Assembly (NCBI RefSeq): GCF_964059005.1
Contig: NZ_OZ060389.1
Span: 1-64,000, forward strand
Length of the DNA: 64,000 bases
Direction of reading: 5' to 3'
Source of the DNA: Buchnera aphidicola (Thelaxes suberi)
Lineage (GTDB): Bacteria; Pseudomonadota; Gammaproteobacteria; Enterobacterales; Enterobacteriaceae
The position numbers and the translations under genes were made by a program. This document shows, one piece after another, positions 48,932 to 58,840 of this stretch. Every line of letters begins with the position of its first letter. Position 1 is the first letter of the stretch. The notes beneath the pieces are model-generated. The model was not told the DNA's origin. It ran no database searches and saw nothing but the letters and a program-made list of their open reading frames with translations.

Positions 48932-50173
48932 ATGAACAAATATAAAAAAGTAGTATTAGCGTATTCAGGAGGTTTAGATACATCTGTTATTATACCTTGG
49001 TTAAAAGAAAATTATAATGCAGAAGTAATCGCTTTTATAGCAAATGTAGGACAACCATCTGACGATTTAATTGGAATTGAAAAAAAAGCATTACTATCAG
49101 GAGCAAATAGCGCATATATAGTCGACTTGAGAGAAGATTTTGTAAAAAATTATATATATCCTACATTACATACAGGAGCAATATATGAAGGCGAATACTT
49201 ATTAGGAACAGCAATAGCAAGACCAATTATAGCTAAAAATCAAGTTAATTTAGCACTAAAATTAGGAGCTACATCAGTATGTCATGGAGCAACAGGAAAA
49301 GGTAATGACCAAATACGATTTGAAAATGTATACACTTCTTTAGCACCTCAATTAAAAATTATTGCTCCATGGAGAGAATGGAATCTAGCATCACGATCTG
49401 ATTTAATTAAATATTTAAAACAAAGAAATATTTCTACAGAAGCAACATTACAAAAAATATATAGCAAAGATGAAAATATCTTTCATACTTCAACTGAAGG
49501 AGGAATATTAGAAGATATAAATAATGAACCAATTAAAGACTGCTGGTCACGGACTAATGATCCTATTATTACACCTAACAACCCACGCAAAATTCATTTA
49601 AAAATAAAAAATGGATATATCCACTCTATAAATAAAAAAAAATATTCTTATGTTAAAGGACTAGAAAAACTGAATAAAATTGGATCGCAATACGGAATTG
49701 GTAGAATAGATATAGTAGAAAATAGATTATTAGGAATAAAATCAAGAGGATGTTATGAAACACCTGGTGGAACAATAATAGTAAAAGCACTGCAAGCATT
49801 AGAACAAATAGTGTTAGATAGAGAGAGTTTTAAATGGAAGAAACAAATTGGTTTAGAAATGTCTTATGTCGTATATGATGGAAAATGGTTCTCTCCATTA
49901 TGTCAATCATTAATAGATGCAGTACAAACATTTAATAATGTAATGACCGGTGAAGTAACAATACAATTATTTAAAGGGAATATTAATATTTTACAAAAAA
50001 GTTCACCTTATTCTCTATATAGTAAAAATTACGCCTCTTTTGAAACAAATAAATTATATAACCATTCCGATGCAGAAGGATTTATAAAAATTTTTACACT
50101 TCCATCAAAAATAAGAGCATTAAAAAAAAATAAAATAGAAAAATCAACAATTAAAAAAGATAATATTAATTAG
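48932..50173 (+). CDS. argG: Argininosuccinate synthase ArgG
   Basis: Joins citrulline and aspartate using ATP. It is 413 residues, the short form common in bacteria, not the 447-residue E. coli K-12 form. The P-loop VLAYSGGLDTSVIIPWL is near residues 8-24, with GATGKGNDQIRFE near 117 and SRGCYETPGGTI near 272. The start is ATG with a weak ribosome-binding sequence. It sits between argB and argH, whereas in E. coli K-12 argG is elsewhere. Confidence 0.97.
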   Translation: MNKYKKVVLAYSGGLDTSVIIPWLKENYNAEVIAFIANVGQPSDDLIGIEKKALLSGANSAYIVDLREDFVKNYIYPTLHTGAIYEGEYLLGTAIARPIIAKNQVNLALKLGATSVCHGATGKGNDQIRFENVYTSLAPQLKIIAPWREWNLASRSDLIKYLKQRNISTEATLQKIYSKDENIFHTSTEGGILEDINNEPIKDCWSRTNDPIITPNNPRKIHLKIKNGYIHSINKKKYSYVKGLEKLNKIGSQYGIGRIDIVENRLLGIKSRGCYETPGGTIIVKALQALEQIVLDRESFKWKKQIGLEMSYVVYDGKWFSPLCQSLIDAVQTFNNVMTGEVTIQLFKGNINILQKSSPYSLYSKNYASFETNKLYNHSDAEGFIKIFTLPSKIRALKKNKIEKSTIKKDNIN

Positions 50174-50190
50174 AATAATAGAGGTATTAA

Positions 50191-51579
50191 ATGAATTTAT
50201 GGGGAGGTAGGTTTTCTAATTCTACTGAAAATAATTTTAAAAAATTTAATCAATCTATTAAATTTGATTACATTTTAGTCAAAGAAGATATTAAAGCATC
50301 TATTGCATGGTCAAAATCTTTAGTTCAAGGAAAAGTTTTAACTAATCAAGAACAAATTCAAATTGAAAAACAATTAAACATTTTATTAAAAAATGTAACT
50401 GAACAACCTAACGATCCTAAAAAAATGGATGTAGAAGACATACATACTTGGGTAGAAAAAAAACTAGTAGAAAATTTAGGAGAGTTAGGTAAAAAACTGC
50501 ATACAGGAAGAAGTAGAAATGACCAAGTTACAACAGATTTAAAGTTATGGTGTCGAATACAGATAAAAAATTTAATAAAAAATATTTGCAATTTTCAAAA
50601 TCAATTAGTTGAAAAAGCAGAAACAACGATTGATGTAATAATGCCAGGCTATACTCATTTACAAAGAGCACAACCCATTAGATTTGCTCATTGGTGTTTA
50701 GCTTATTATGAAATGTTAGAAAGAGATAAAAGTAGGTTAAAAGATTCATTACATCGTCTAAATACATGTCCACTAGGATCAGGAGCTTTATCTGGAACTA
50801 GTTGGAACATTGATAGAAAAGCATTAGCTGATAATATGAATTTTAATGCACCTACGAATAACAGCCTGGATAGTGTATCTGATAGAGATTATGTTATTGA
50901 TATTTTATCAACAGCATCTATTGGAATGATGCATTTATCTCGATTTTCAGAAGATCTTATATTTTTTTCATCTAATGAATCAAACTATATTAATTTTCCT
51001 GATGATATTACTTCTGGATCATCATTAATGCCACAAAAAAAAAATCCAGATATATTAGAACTTATAAGAGGAAAATGTGGAAGAGTATACGGAGCATTAA
51101 TTGGAATATTAGTTACATTAAAAGGTTTACCATTAGCATATAACAAAGACTTACAAGAAGATAAAGAAGGATTAATCGATGCTATTAATACCTGGAATAA
51201 TAGTTTAAATATGGCATCATTAGTAATTAAAAAAATACAACTAAATAAAACAATATGTTATCAATCTGCACAAGAAAGCTATAGTAACGCAACAGATTTA
51301 GCAGATTATCTTGTTACAAAAGGAATAGCTTTTCGTAACGCTCATTACATAGTTGGTAAGATAGTTTTAAAAGCTATTGACATGAAAGTTACTTTAGAAA
51401 AAATGAATTTAAATATATTAAAACAATTTTGTAATGTAATTGAAAACGATGTATTTCAATATATTGCTATAGAAAAAATTATACAAAATCATAATACATA
51501 TGGAGGAGTGTCAAAAGAACAAGTTTTGATTGCATTACGTAATGCGAAAAAAAAAAATAATACTAAATATATATTATAA
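50191..51579 (+). CDS. argH: Argininosuccinate lyase ArgH
   Basis: Cleaves argininosuccinate to arginine and fumarate. It is 462 residues (E. coli 457). MNLWGGRFSN at the start, KLHTGRSRNDQVTTDLKLW near 103-121, the catalytic-serine loop GSSLMPQKKNPD near 275-290 and GALSGTSW are intact. The loop's QKKN codons form a run of ten A residues. Last gene of the arg operon, 17 nt after argG. Confidence 0.97.
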   Translation: MNLWGGRFSNSTENNFKKFNQSIKFDYILVKEDIKASIAWSKSLVQGKVLTNQEQIQIEKQLNILLKNVTEQPNDPKKMDVEDIHTWVEKKLVENLGELGKKLHTGRSRNDQVTTDLKLWCRIQIKNLIKNICNFQNQLVEKAETTIDVIMPGYTHLQRAQPIRFAHWCLAYYEMLERDKSRLKDSLHRLNTCPLGSGALSGTSWNIDRKALADNMNFNAPTNNSLDSVSDRDYVIDILSTASIGMMHLSRFSEDLIFFSSNESNYINFPDDITSGSSLMPQKKNPDILELIRGKCGRVYGALIGILVTLKGLPLAYNKDLQEDKEGLIDAINTWNNSLNMASLVIKKIQLNKTICYQSAQESYSNATDLADYLVTKGIAFRNAHYIVGKIVLKAIDMKVTLEKMNLNILKQFCNVIENDVFQYIAIEKIIQNHNTYGGVSKEQVLIALRNAKKKNNTKYIL

Positions 51580-51777
51580 ATATAAATAAATTTTTTCTAA
51601 AAAAAAATAATTTATATATAAAATACAAAAATAATAAATACATAAATAAAATTGTTATAATAATAAATTAAAATAAAAATATAAATTTTAACTATTCTAT
51701 ATAGAATAGAAAACTGTACATTTATAGTTATTTCAACATAAAAATTTTAAAAATTAGTTAAAATAAAGAAAATATAT

Positions 51778-52614
51778 ATGACTAATAATAATTCAAAATA
51801 TTTATGGAACAAGATCAGAGAAGAAATAAAAAAAACATTAGAAACAGAAAAAGAATTAGTATTATTTTATAATTTAAATATATTAAATCATAATAACTTT
51901 TTTCAATCTTTAATTCACATTCTTGCAGAAAAATTAAAAACCGATTCTTTTAATGAAAAAAACATAAAAAATATTGTAAATTCTATATCTATTTTTCATA
52001 ATAAATTAGAACAACAATTTTCTCAAGATTTAATACATATTATTGAAAATGATCCAGTTATCAATAAAAAATGTTATATTCCTTTTCTTTACTTTAAGGG
52101 TTTTCATGCACTACAATCATATCGTATCAGTCATTATTTATGGAAACAAAAAAGAAAATCTATAGCATTATATTTACAAAACCAAATATCTACTGTTTTT
52201 TCAGTAGATATACATCCAGCAGCAAAAATTGGAAAAAAAGTAATGTTAGACCATGCTACAGGTATCGTTATAGGGGAAACATCAATCATTGAAGATAATG
52301 TTTCTATTTTTCACTCTGTAACTCTAGGTAGTAAACATTTTATCCATGGAAATAGACATCCTATTATCAGAAAAGGAGTAACTATAGGAGCAGGAGCAAA
52401 AATAATAGGAAATATCGAAATTGGGAAATATTCAAAAATAGGAGCTGGATCTGTAGTATTACATGAGGTAAAACCATATTCTATTGTTGCAGGAATACCA
52501 GCAAAAATTATTGGATATTATAAAAAAAACGAAAATATATTAGTTGATAATAATCATAATATAATCAATAAAAAAAAATTTTTTTTAAAATTTAATGATG
52601 GAGGAGGAATTTAA
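51778..52614 (+). CDS. cysE: Serine O-acetyltransferase CysE
   Basis: Acetylates serine for cysteine synthesis; works with CysK, also in this window. It is 278 residues (E. coli 273): an N-terminal helical domain with IPFLYFKGFHALQSYRISHYL near 103-122, then the left-handed hexapeptide repeats with VDIHPAAKIGKKVMLDHATG and GAGAKIIGNIEIGKYSKIGAGSV. The C-terminal tail ends GGGI, retaining the terminal isoleucine that inserts into the CysK active site in the known complex. A GC-rich hairpin follows. Confidence 0.96.
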   Translation: MTNNNSKYLWNKIREEIKKTLETEKELVLFYNLNILNHNNFFQSLIHILAEKLKTDSFNEKNIKNIVNSISIFHNKLEQQFSQDLIHIIENDPVINKKCYIPFLYFKGFHALQSYRISHYLWKQKRKSIALYLQNQISTVFSVDIHPAAKIGKKVMLDHATGIVIGETSIIEDNVSIFHSVTLGSKHFIHGNRHPIIRKGVTIGAGAKIIGNIEIGKYSKIGAGSVVLHEVKPYSIVAGIPAKIIGYYKKNENILVDNNHNIINKKKFFLKFNDGGGI

Positions 52615-52660
52615 AAATTAAATAATAAATAAACTACACAAAACAATTTATTTATTGTCA

Positions 52661-52687
52661 TAAAGCCTCCTTATAAAGGAAGCTTTA
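52661..52687. terminator. Terminator between cysE and rpoD
   Basis: TAAAGCCTCCTT (52661-52672) pairs with AAGGAAGCTTTA (52676-52687) with a single mismatch and a 3-nt loop, and is followed by a T-rich stretch. It lies 47 nt after cysE and 46 nt before the end of the convergent rpoD, so it probably stops both transcripts. Confidence 0.75.
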
Positions 52688-52732
52688 TTTATATTTTAAA
52701 AAAAGTTAAAAAAAATAGAGAATAAATAAAGT

Positions 52733-54577
52733 TTAATCGTCTAAAAAGCTCTTTAGCACTTCTGATCGACTAGGATGACGAAGTTTTCTTAAAGCTTTTG
52801 CTTCTATTTGTCTAATACGTTCTCTTGTTACATCAAATTGTTTACCTACTTCTTCTAAAGTATGATCTGTATTCATATCTATTCCAAAACGCATACGTAA
52901 TACTTTTGCCTCTCTTGCTGTTAATCCAGCTAAAACATCATGCGTTGCAGATCTTAAACTTTCGGATGTTGCAGAATCTAAAGGCAATTCTAAAGTTGTA
53001 TCTTCAATAAAATCACCTAAATGCGACTCATCATCATCTCCTATAGGCGTTTCCATAGAAATAGGTTCTTTAGCAATTTTTAAAACTTTTCTAATTTTCT
53101 CTTCGGGTATTAACATCCTATTAGATAATTCTTCTGGAGTAGGTTCACGTCCAATTTCCTGTAAAATTTGTCTAGATATACGATTTAACTTATTAATTGT
53201 TTCAATCATATGGACAGGTATACGAATTGTTCTTGCTTGATCTGCGATAGATCTAGTAATAGCCTGTCTAATCCACCAAGTCGCATAAGTAGAAAATTTA
53301 TAACCTCTTCTATATTCAAATTTATCAACTGCTTTCATTAATCCAATATTCCCTTCTTGTATTAAATCTAAAAATTGTAATCCTCTATTAGTATATTTTT
53401 TTGCAATAGAAATTACCAATCTTAAATTAGCTTCAACCATTTCTTTCTTTGCATTACGCGCTTTTTCTTCACCAATCACAACTCTATGATTAATATCCTT
53501 AATTTGCATAATACTCATGCCGATTTCTTTTTCAATATCAGTCAATTTTATTAATAATAACGTAAGATTTTTTTTATAACGTTTTAATCGATGTGACCAA
53601 GAATGCTTCATTGAAGCGATTATTTCAATCCAATTAAAATTATTTTTTTTTTGTAAAAATATTTTTAAAAAAACATTTTTTGGAATTTTACATTTATTTA
53701 CACATATATTTAAGATTTTTTTTTCTTGATTTTTAATCTTAGAAATGACTAAACGCATATTTTTAATAAGTAAGTCGAACTGTTTTGGAACTAATCGAAA
53801 TTGTGTAAATATTTCAGATAATTCACGTATAGCTTTTACAGAATCAATATGATTTCTCGGTTTTGTTTTTAACGTTATGTAAGTAATACGATATTGTTTT
53901 TTTAATTTTAAAAATTTTTCTTTAGCTAAATCAGGATCAATATGATTTTCATCATCAGTATTACTATCAACTTGATCAATTAAACTATTCTCTTTATGAA
54001 TATCTAATAAGTCATCGTTAATAACAGTATTTGAAATAGATTGAAAATTATCTGTATCTAAAGTAGGATCCACAAAACCTGTTATTAAATCAGATAAACG
54101 TAATTCATTTAGCTCAACTTTTTTATATTGTTTTAAAAAATAAGTAATTGCATCTGGGTATTCAGATACTGAACATTGTACTTGATTAATACCTTCTTCA
54201 ATTCTTTTAGCTATATCTATTTCACCTTCTCTAGTAAGTAGTTCTACACCTCCCATTTCACGCATATACATACGAACCGGATCAGTAGTTCTTCCTAATT
54301 CTGATTCTACATTTGATAAAACTTGAGTAGCCGCTTCAACATCATCCTCATCAGTATCTGGAGCTACAGATGCATTTAAAATTAAATCATCAGCATCAGG
54401 AGCTTGATCAACTACTTGAATACCCATATCATTAATCATTTGAATAATATTTTCAATCTGATCAGAATCTATAATATCTTCTGGAAGATGATCATTAATT
54501 TCGGAATAAGTAAGATAACCTTGTTCTTTTCCATGGAGTACTAGTATCTTCAGCTGAGACTGCGAATTTTTTTCCAT
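52733..54577 (-). CDS. rpoD: RNA polymerase primary sigma factor RpoD (sigma-70)
   Basis: Housekeeping sigma factor. It is 614 residues (E. coli 613). Region 1.1 begins near the N-terminus, the non-conserved insert follows, then region 2 [32 protein letters not shown] (split) near 380-410, region 3, and the region 4 helix-turn-helix [22 protein letters not shown] near 570-590. Part of the rpsU-dnaG-rpoD operon; the dnaG-rpoD gap is 114 nt. The other sigma factor in the window is RpoH. Confidence 0.98.
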   Translation of the reverse strand: MEKNSQSQLKILVLHGKEQGYLTYSEINDHLPEDIIDSDQIENIIQMINDMGIQVVDQAPDADDLILNASVAPDTDEDDVEAATQVLSNVESELGRTTDPVRMYMREMGGVELLTREGEIDIAKRIEEGINQVQCSVSEYPDAITYFLKQYKKVELNELRLSDLITGFVDPTLDTDNFQSISNTVINDDLLDIHKENSLIDQVDSNTDDENHIDPDLAKEKFLKLKKQYRITYITLKTKPRNHIDSVKAIRELSEIFTQFRLVPKQFDLLIKNMRLVISKIKNQEKKILNICVNKCKIPKNVFLKIFLQKKNNFNWIEIIASMKHSWSHRLKRYKKNLTLLLIKLTDIEKEIGMSIMQIKDINHRVVIGEEKARNAKKEMVEANLRLVISIAKKYTNRGLQFLDLIQEGNIGLMKAVDKFEYRRGYKFSTYATWWIRQAITRSIADQARTIRIPVHMIETINKLNRISRQILQEIGREPTPEELSNRMLIPEEKIRKVLKIAKEPISMETPIGDDDESHLGDFIEDTTLELPLDSATSESLRSATHDVLAGLTAREAKVLRMRFGIDMNTDHTLEEVGKQFDVTRERIRQIEAKALRKLRHPSRSEVLKSFLDD

Positions 54578-54691
54578 AGTTCAACCATTCATGCATATTG
54601 ATTAAAGTAATAAAGGCTAAAAAATAAAATTTTAAGAAAATAAAATTTTAAATTTTCTAAAATATCAATAAAATTTAAAAAATACTTTACA

Positions 54692-56470
54692 TCAATTTAA
54701 TAACTTTTTATAAGATTTTCTAAATTGAAATAACCGTTTATTAATACTCCACAAATTTAATTTTTCATTTTGATTTAATCCTAATAATCGTTCTTTCGCA
54801 AGTAGAGTATCTTGATAAAAACATAAAATTTTTATATCTAAATCTTTCAGAGCATCTAAAAATACACATTCTATTTTAGATTGAGTTATCATATGATCCC
54901 ACTTTGAAATTTTTTTTATTTTTAACAAAAATTTTTCGTTATTCCTATAAAATTCTAATAATTGACCAGTATTCATTCCAGGATCATTTAAACATATACT
55001 AATAATATTTATAAATAATTTTAAACCTGTTAATTTTATTTTTTTATTTAAGTATTTTTCTATTGAAACTAATCTTACTAATTTAGGATATTGTACTAAT
55101 AATCCTATAAGGATTCTCATAGTATTATGCTGTAAATTTCTATTTATTGTCTGTCTTTTATTAAATATAAACTCTTTATTTTTAAATAATTCTGATTTAT
55201 AAGTAGAGACTATTCCTAACTTATGGGAAAGTGTTTGTTGTATCAACAATTTTGTTGTAACACTAGGAATTTGTGATATTAAAGGTAATGCTTTAACAAT
55301 AATTTTACTTCTTTCATCAATAGATAATAAATTTATATTTTTTAATAAAACATGAAATAAAAAAGTAGATAAAGGTATAGCTTCTTTTATTTTTTTTTCA
55401 AAAAAAATTTTTCCTTTTTTTCTGATAATACTATCTGGATCTTCACCTTTAGGTAAAAATATAAACTTTACTGTTTTTCCATCTAAAATATAAGGTAAAG
55501 TCGCCTTTAAGGCTGACCATGCAGCTTTTTTACCAGCATCATCACCATCATAACAATAAATAATATTATTAGTTTTTTGAAATAAAATTTTAATTTGATA
55601 ACGAGTAATAGATGTACCTAAAGTCGAAACTGCATAATTAATTCCACACTGGAACAAAATAATAACATCAATATAACCTTCTACAATTATTAATTGTTTA
55701 AAACTAGAAGACTTTTTTTTTAATTCATATAAACCATATAATTCAGTTTTTTTGCTAAATATTAATGTTTCAGGAGAATTAATATATTTAGGCAATCTTT
55801 CGTCAATAACCCTACCCCCAAATCCTGTAATTTTTCCATAAATATTACGAATAGGAAAAATAATTCTTTTATAAAATCTATCAAATTCTCTTTTTTCATT
55901 AATAACTAATATTCCTGACTGTACTAATTTTTTTTTATCAAAACCTGTTTTTTTAAAGTTCATTAAAAATGATTGAATATTAGATTCCGAATAACCAATA
56001 CAAAATAAATTTAAAATATTTTGATTTATACCTCTTTTTTTTAAATAATTCAAAATATGCAAATTACGTTCAGAAAATAAATTATTTTTATAAATAATAG
56101 ATGCCGCATTATTAACATCATACAAATAATTTTTTCTTGTGTAAAAATTATTTTTAGGTTGAAAAAAATTATAATAAGTTTGTTCTAAACCATTACGAAT
56201 AGATAGCTCTTTTATACTATCAAGAAAATTTAAATGATTAAAATTCATTAAAAAATCAATAGCATTACCATGATTATTACATCCAAAACAATAATAAAAC
56301 TGTTTTTCAAAATTAACAGTAAAAGATGGTGTTTTTTCTTGATGAAAAGGACAAAAAGCTAAATAATTGGATCCTTTTTTTTTTAATTTTAAACAACCAC
56401 CAATAACATCAATAATATTTGTTTTATACAATAATTCTTTTATAAAATCCTGAGGAATTTTTTCTGACAT
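54692..56470 (-). CDS. dnaG: DNA primase DnaG
   Basis: Makes RNA primers at the replication fork. It is 592 residues from the ATG at 56470 (E. coli 581); a TTG three codons upstream is in frame but less likely. The zinc-binding domain shows CPFHQEKTPSFTVNFEKQFY and CFGCNNHGNAIDF near 40-70. The TOPRIM domain has IIVEGYIDVIIL near 265 and YCYDGDDAGKKAA near 310. The C-terminal DnaB-binding part is divergent, as usual. Middle gene of rpsU-dnaG-rpoD. Confidence 0.97.
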   Translation of the reverse strand: MSEKIPQDFIKELLYKTNIIDVIGGCLKLKKKGSNYLAFCPFHQEKTPSFTVNFEKQFYYCFGCNNHGNAIDFLMNFNHLNFLDSIKELSIRNGLEQTYYNFFQPKNNFYTRKNYLYDVNNAASIIYKNNLFSERNLHILNYLKKRGINQNILNLFCIGYSESNIQSFLMNFKKTGFDKKKLVQSGILVINEKREFDRFYKRIIFPIRNIYGKITGFGGRVIDERLPKYINSPETLIFSKKTELYGLYELKKKSSSFKQLIIVEGYIDVIILFQCGINYAVSTLGTSITRYQIKILFQKTNNIIYCYDGDDAGKKAAWSALKATLPYILDGKTVKFIFLPKGEDPDSIIRKKGKIFFEKKIKEAIPLSTFLFHVLLKNINLLSIDERSKIIVKALPLISQIPSVTTKLLIQQTLSHKLGIVSTYKSELFKNKEFIFNKRQTINRNLQHNTMRILIGLLVQYPKLVRLVSIEKYLNKKIKLTGLKLFINIISICLNDPGMNTGQLLEFYRNNEKFLLKIKKISKWDHMITQSKIECVFLDALKDLDIKILCFYQDTLLAKERLLGLNQNEKLNLWSINKRLFQFRKSYKKLLN

Positions 56471-56574
56471 ATAGATCAAGTATTTAAATAAGGTTTACAG
56501 ACCGTACTTTAAATAAAGAACGGTCAATAAGAAACAAAAAATTTTTAATTTTCTATTTTTATTAAATTAAAAAT

Positions 56575-56790
56575 TTAGTATAGTCGAATTCTTCTAGTAG
56601 TATCTCTAGATAATTTTTTAGCTAATCTTTTAATTGCAGAAGCTTTTGCTCGTTTCCTTTCTGTAGTAGGTTTTTCATAAAATTCTCTTCGTCTAATTTC
56701 CGCTAAAATACCTGCTTTTTCACAAGAACGTTTAAAACGACGTAAAGCAACATCAAAAGGTTCATTTTCTCGCACTTTAATAATCGGCAT
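56575..56790 (-). CDS. rpsU: 30S ribosomal protein S21
   Basis: Basic protein of the small ribosomal subunit. I chose the ATG at 56790, giving 71 residues and [20 protein letters not shown], the E. coli length and start; five residues of a longer frame have no homology. It is nearly identical to E. coli S21 up to residue 60. First gene of rpsU-dnaG-rpoD, divergent from tsaD across 165 nt of A-rich sequence. Confidence 0.97.
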   Translation of the reverse strand: MPIIKVRENEPFDVALRRFKRSCEKAGILAEIRRREFYEKPTTERKRAKASAIKRLAKKLSRDTTRRIRLY

Positions 56791-56955
56791 GTTTAAATAT
56801 AACACCTTATAAATTTAATTAGAATAATATAAAATAAATTAAATTTTATAAATAATTAAAACTTTATAAAAAATAATAAAATGATTAAAATAGTTGTTCA
56901 AATTTAATTAAGAAAGTTATCTCAAATTTAACTAAAAAAATGGAATAAAAAATTT

Positions 56956-57981
56956 ATGCGTATTTTAGGTATTGAAACTTCCTGTGATGATACAGGTATT
57001 GCAATTTATGATGAAAATTTAGGTTTAATAGCCAATCAATTACATACCCAAACACAAATTCATAGAAATTATGGAGGAATAGTTCCAGAATTAGCTGCAA
57101 GAAATCATTTAATATATATAGTACCATTGATTAAAAAAGCTTTAAAGGAATCTCGATCTAAATTTTGCGATTTAAGCGCAATTGCATACACAGCCGGACC
57201 AGGTTTAGCAGGATCATTAATGATAGGATCATCAGTAGGAAGCTCATTAGCTTATGCTTTGAATAAACCAATCGTAGCAGTAAATCACATGGAAGCTCAC
57301 TTATTATCTTTCGGAATAGGAAAGAATCTAAAAGAGGTAAAAAAGAAGTTTCCTTTTATAGGATTGCTAGTTTCAGGAGGCAACACTCAACTAGTTAAGG
57401 CTAAAAGTCTAGGCAAGTATGAAGTAATAGGAGAAACTAAAGATGATGCAGCGGGAGAAGTAATAGATAAAGTAGCTAAGATGTTGGGATTAACCTATCC
57501 TGGCGGTGTTAGTTTATCTTTATTAGCAGAAAAAAGCAATGGTATTGAAAAAATTATTTTTCCTAGACCTATGACTAAGATAACAGGTCTAGATTTTAGT
57601 TTTTCAGGTTTAAAAACAAGTGTATTTAATGCTATTCGTAAAGATAAGTTTAGTTCGGAAGATATTGCCAAAGCTTTTCAAGATGCTTTAGTTGATACTT
57701 TAGTTATTAAGTGTGAACGAGCTATGTGCTATAATAATTTATTTAATTTAGTTATTGCTGGAGGGGTAAGCGCTAATGTTTTATTAAGAAATAAATTACT
57801 TTTACTTGCATCCAATTTAAATGGTTCAGTGAGTTTTGTTGATTCTGATTTTTGTACAGATAACGGTGCAATGGTTGCTTTTGTTGGTTTATTACGATTA
57901 AAAGCAAATAAAAGTATTTTACCACAAACTTATTTTTTTCCTAATTGGAAAATATCTGATGTTTCTTCTTTTACGTATTAA
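56956..57981 (+). CDS. tsaD: tRNA N6-threonylcarbamoyladenosine synthase subunit TsaD
   Basis: Transfers the threonylcarbamoyl group to A37 of ANN-decoding tRNAs, with TsaB, TsaE and TsaC (not seen here). It is 341 residues (E. coli 337). GIETSCDDTGIAIYDE at the start, the metal ligands in VNHMEAHLLS near 108-117, LVSGGNTQL near 137 and the late aspartate in FCTDNGAMVAFVG are intact. The third codon position changes character inside the gene: A- and C-leaning in the first third, then G- and T-leaning (see findings). It is divergent from rpsU, as in E. coli. Confidence 0.97.
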   Translation: MRILGIETSCDDTGIAIYDENLGLIANQLHTQTQIHRNYGGIVPELAARNHLIYIVPLIKKALKESRSKFCDLSAIAYTAGPGLAGSLMIGSSVGSSLAYALNKPIVAVNHMEAHLLSFGIGKNLKEVKKKFPFIGLLVSGGNTQLVKAKSLGKYEVIGETKDDAAGEVIDKVAKMLGLTYPGGVSLSLLAEKSNGIEKIIFPRPMTKITGLDFSFSGLKTSVFNAIRKDKFSSEDIAKAFQDALVDTLVIKCERAMCYNNLFNLVIAGGVSANVLLRNKLLLLASNLNGSVSFVDSDFCTDNGAMVAFVGLLRLKANKSILPQTYFFPNWKISDVSSFTY

Positions 57982-57999
57982 TTTTTTTTGATTATTTTT

Positions 58000-58641
58000 T
58001 TATTTTTTTTTTATTAAATGTTTAACTAAATCATCTATTGTTAAAACAGGCATTTGTTTTTTTATAGCAAATTTAATTACTTCATTTGTTTTTGCCATAG
58101 AACCATCTTGATTAGTTAATTCACAAAGTACACTTATAGGTCTAAATCCTGCTAGTTGTACAAGAGTTATAGCACCTTCAGTATGACCTAAACGACCTTT
58201 TATTCCCTTTTTATGAGCACATAGTGGAAAGATATGCCCAGGTCTATTTAGGTCTTCAGGTTTGGCATAAATTGCACTAGCAGCTGAAATAGTAGTTACT
58301 CTATCTTTTGCGGATACTCCTGTAGTCACTCCTTGACTAGCTTCTATAGAAACTGTAAAAGGTGTTTTATAAATACTAGTATTATTTTTTACCATCATTG
58401 GTAATTTTAGTTGTTTTCTTTTTTCTTCAGTAATGCACAAGCATACTATTCCACTTCCGTATCTAATAGTTAAAGCCATTTGTTCAATTGTAATAGTTTC
58501 TGCTGGAAATATTAAATCTCCTTCATTTTCTCTATTTTCATTATCTAATAATAAAATTCCGTTTCCTGATTTTAACGCTGATATTGCATTTTTAATGCGT
58601 TTTTTTGGACATCCAAATACTAGTTCTAATTTTTTTTTCAT
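58000..58641 (-). CDS. ribB: 3,4-dihydroxy-2-butanone 4-phosphate synthase RibB
   Basis: Makes the four-carbon unit of riboflavin from ribulose 5-phosphate. It is 213 residues (E. coli 217), the stand-alone form without a RibA domain. The acidic loop [16 protein letters not shown] near 33-48 and the [13 protein letters not shown] motif near 152 are clear. Convergent with tsaD (18 nt between stops). The upstream region shows no FMN riboswitch; it has only A/T-rich hairpins, for example 58726-58752. Confidence 0.96.
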   Translation of the reverse strand: MKKKLELVFGCPKKRIKNAISALKSGNGILLLDNENRENEGDLIFPAETITIEQMALTIRYGSGIVCLCITEEKRKQLKLPMMVKNNTSIYKTPFTVSIEASQGVTTGVSAKDRVTTISAASAIYAKPEDLNRPGHIFPLCAHKKGIKGRLGHTEGAITLVQLAGFRPISVLCELTNQDGSMAKTNEVIKFAIKKQMPVLTIDDLVKHLIKKK

Positions 58642-58840
58642 ATTTATGAATATATTAAGAAGGAATTGGTTTTTATTTTTAAATAAAATTATTTTTTTTA
58701 AAAATTATAACAGTATAATGCTGTTTATATCAAATAAATTTTTTTTGATATAAGATTTTGTCATTTGGTTATATTGTATAATAAATGTATTGTATATTTA
58801 GAGCATTATAATTTTATTTTAATAATTCTAGGAATTAATA

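Noticed and set aside
58642..58840. FMN riboswitch or attenuator before ribB
   Set aside because: The conserved RFN-element boxes are not visible; only A/T-rich hairpins occur, which are common in this background.
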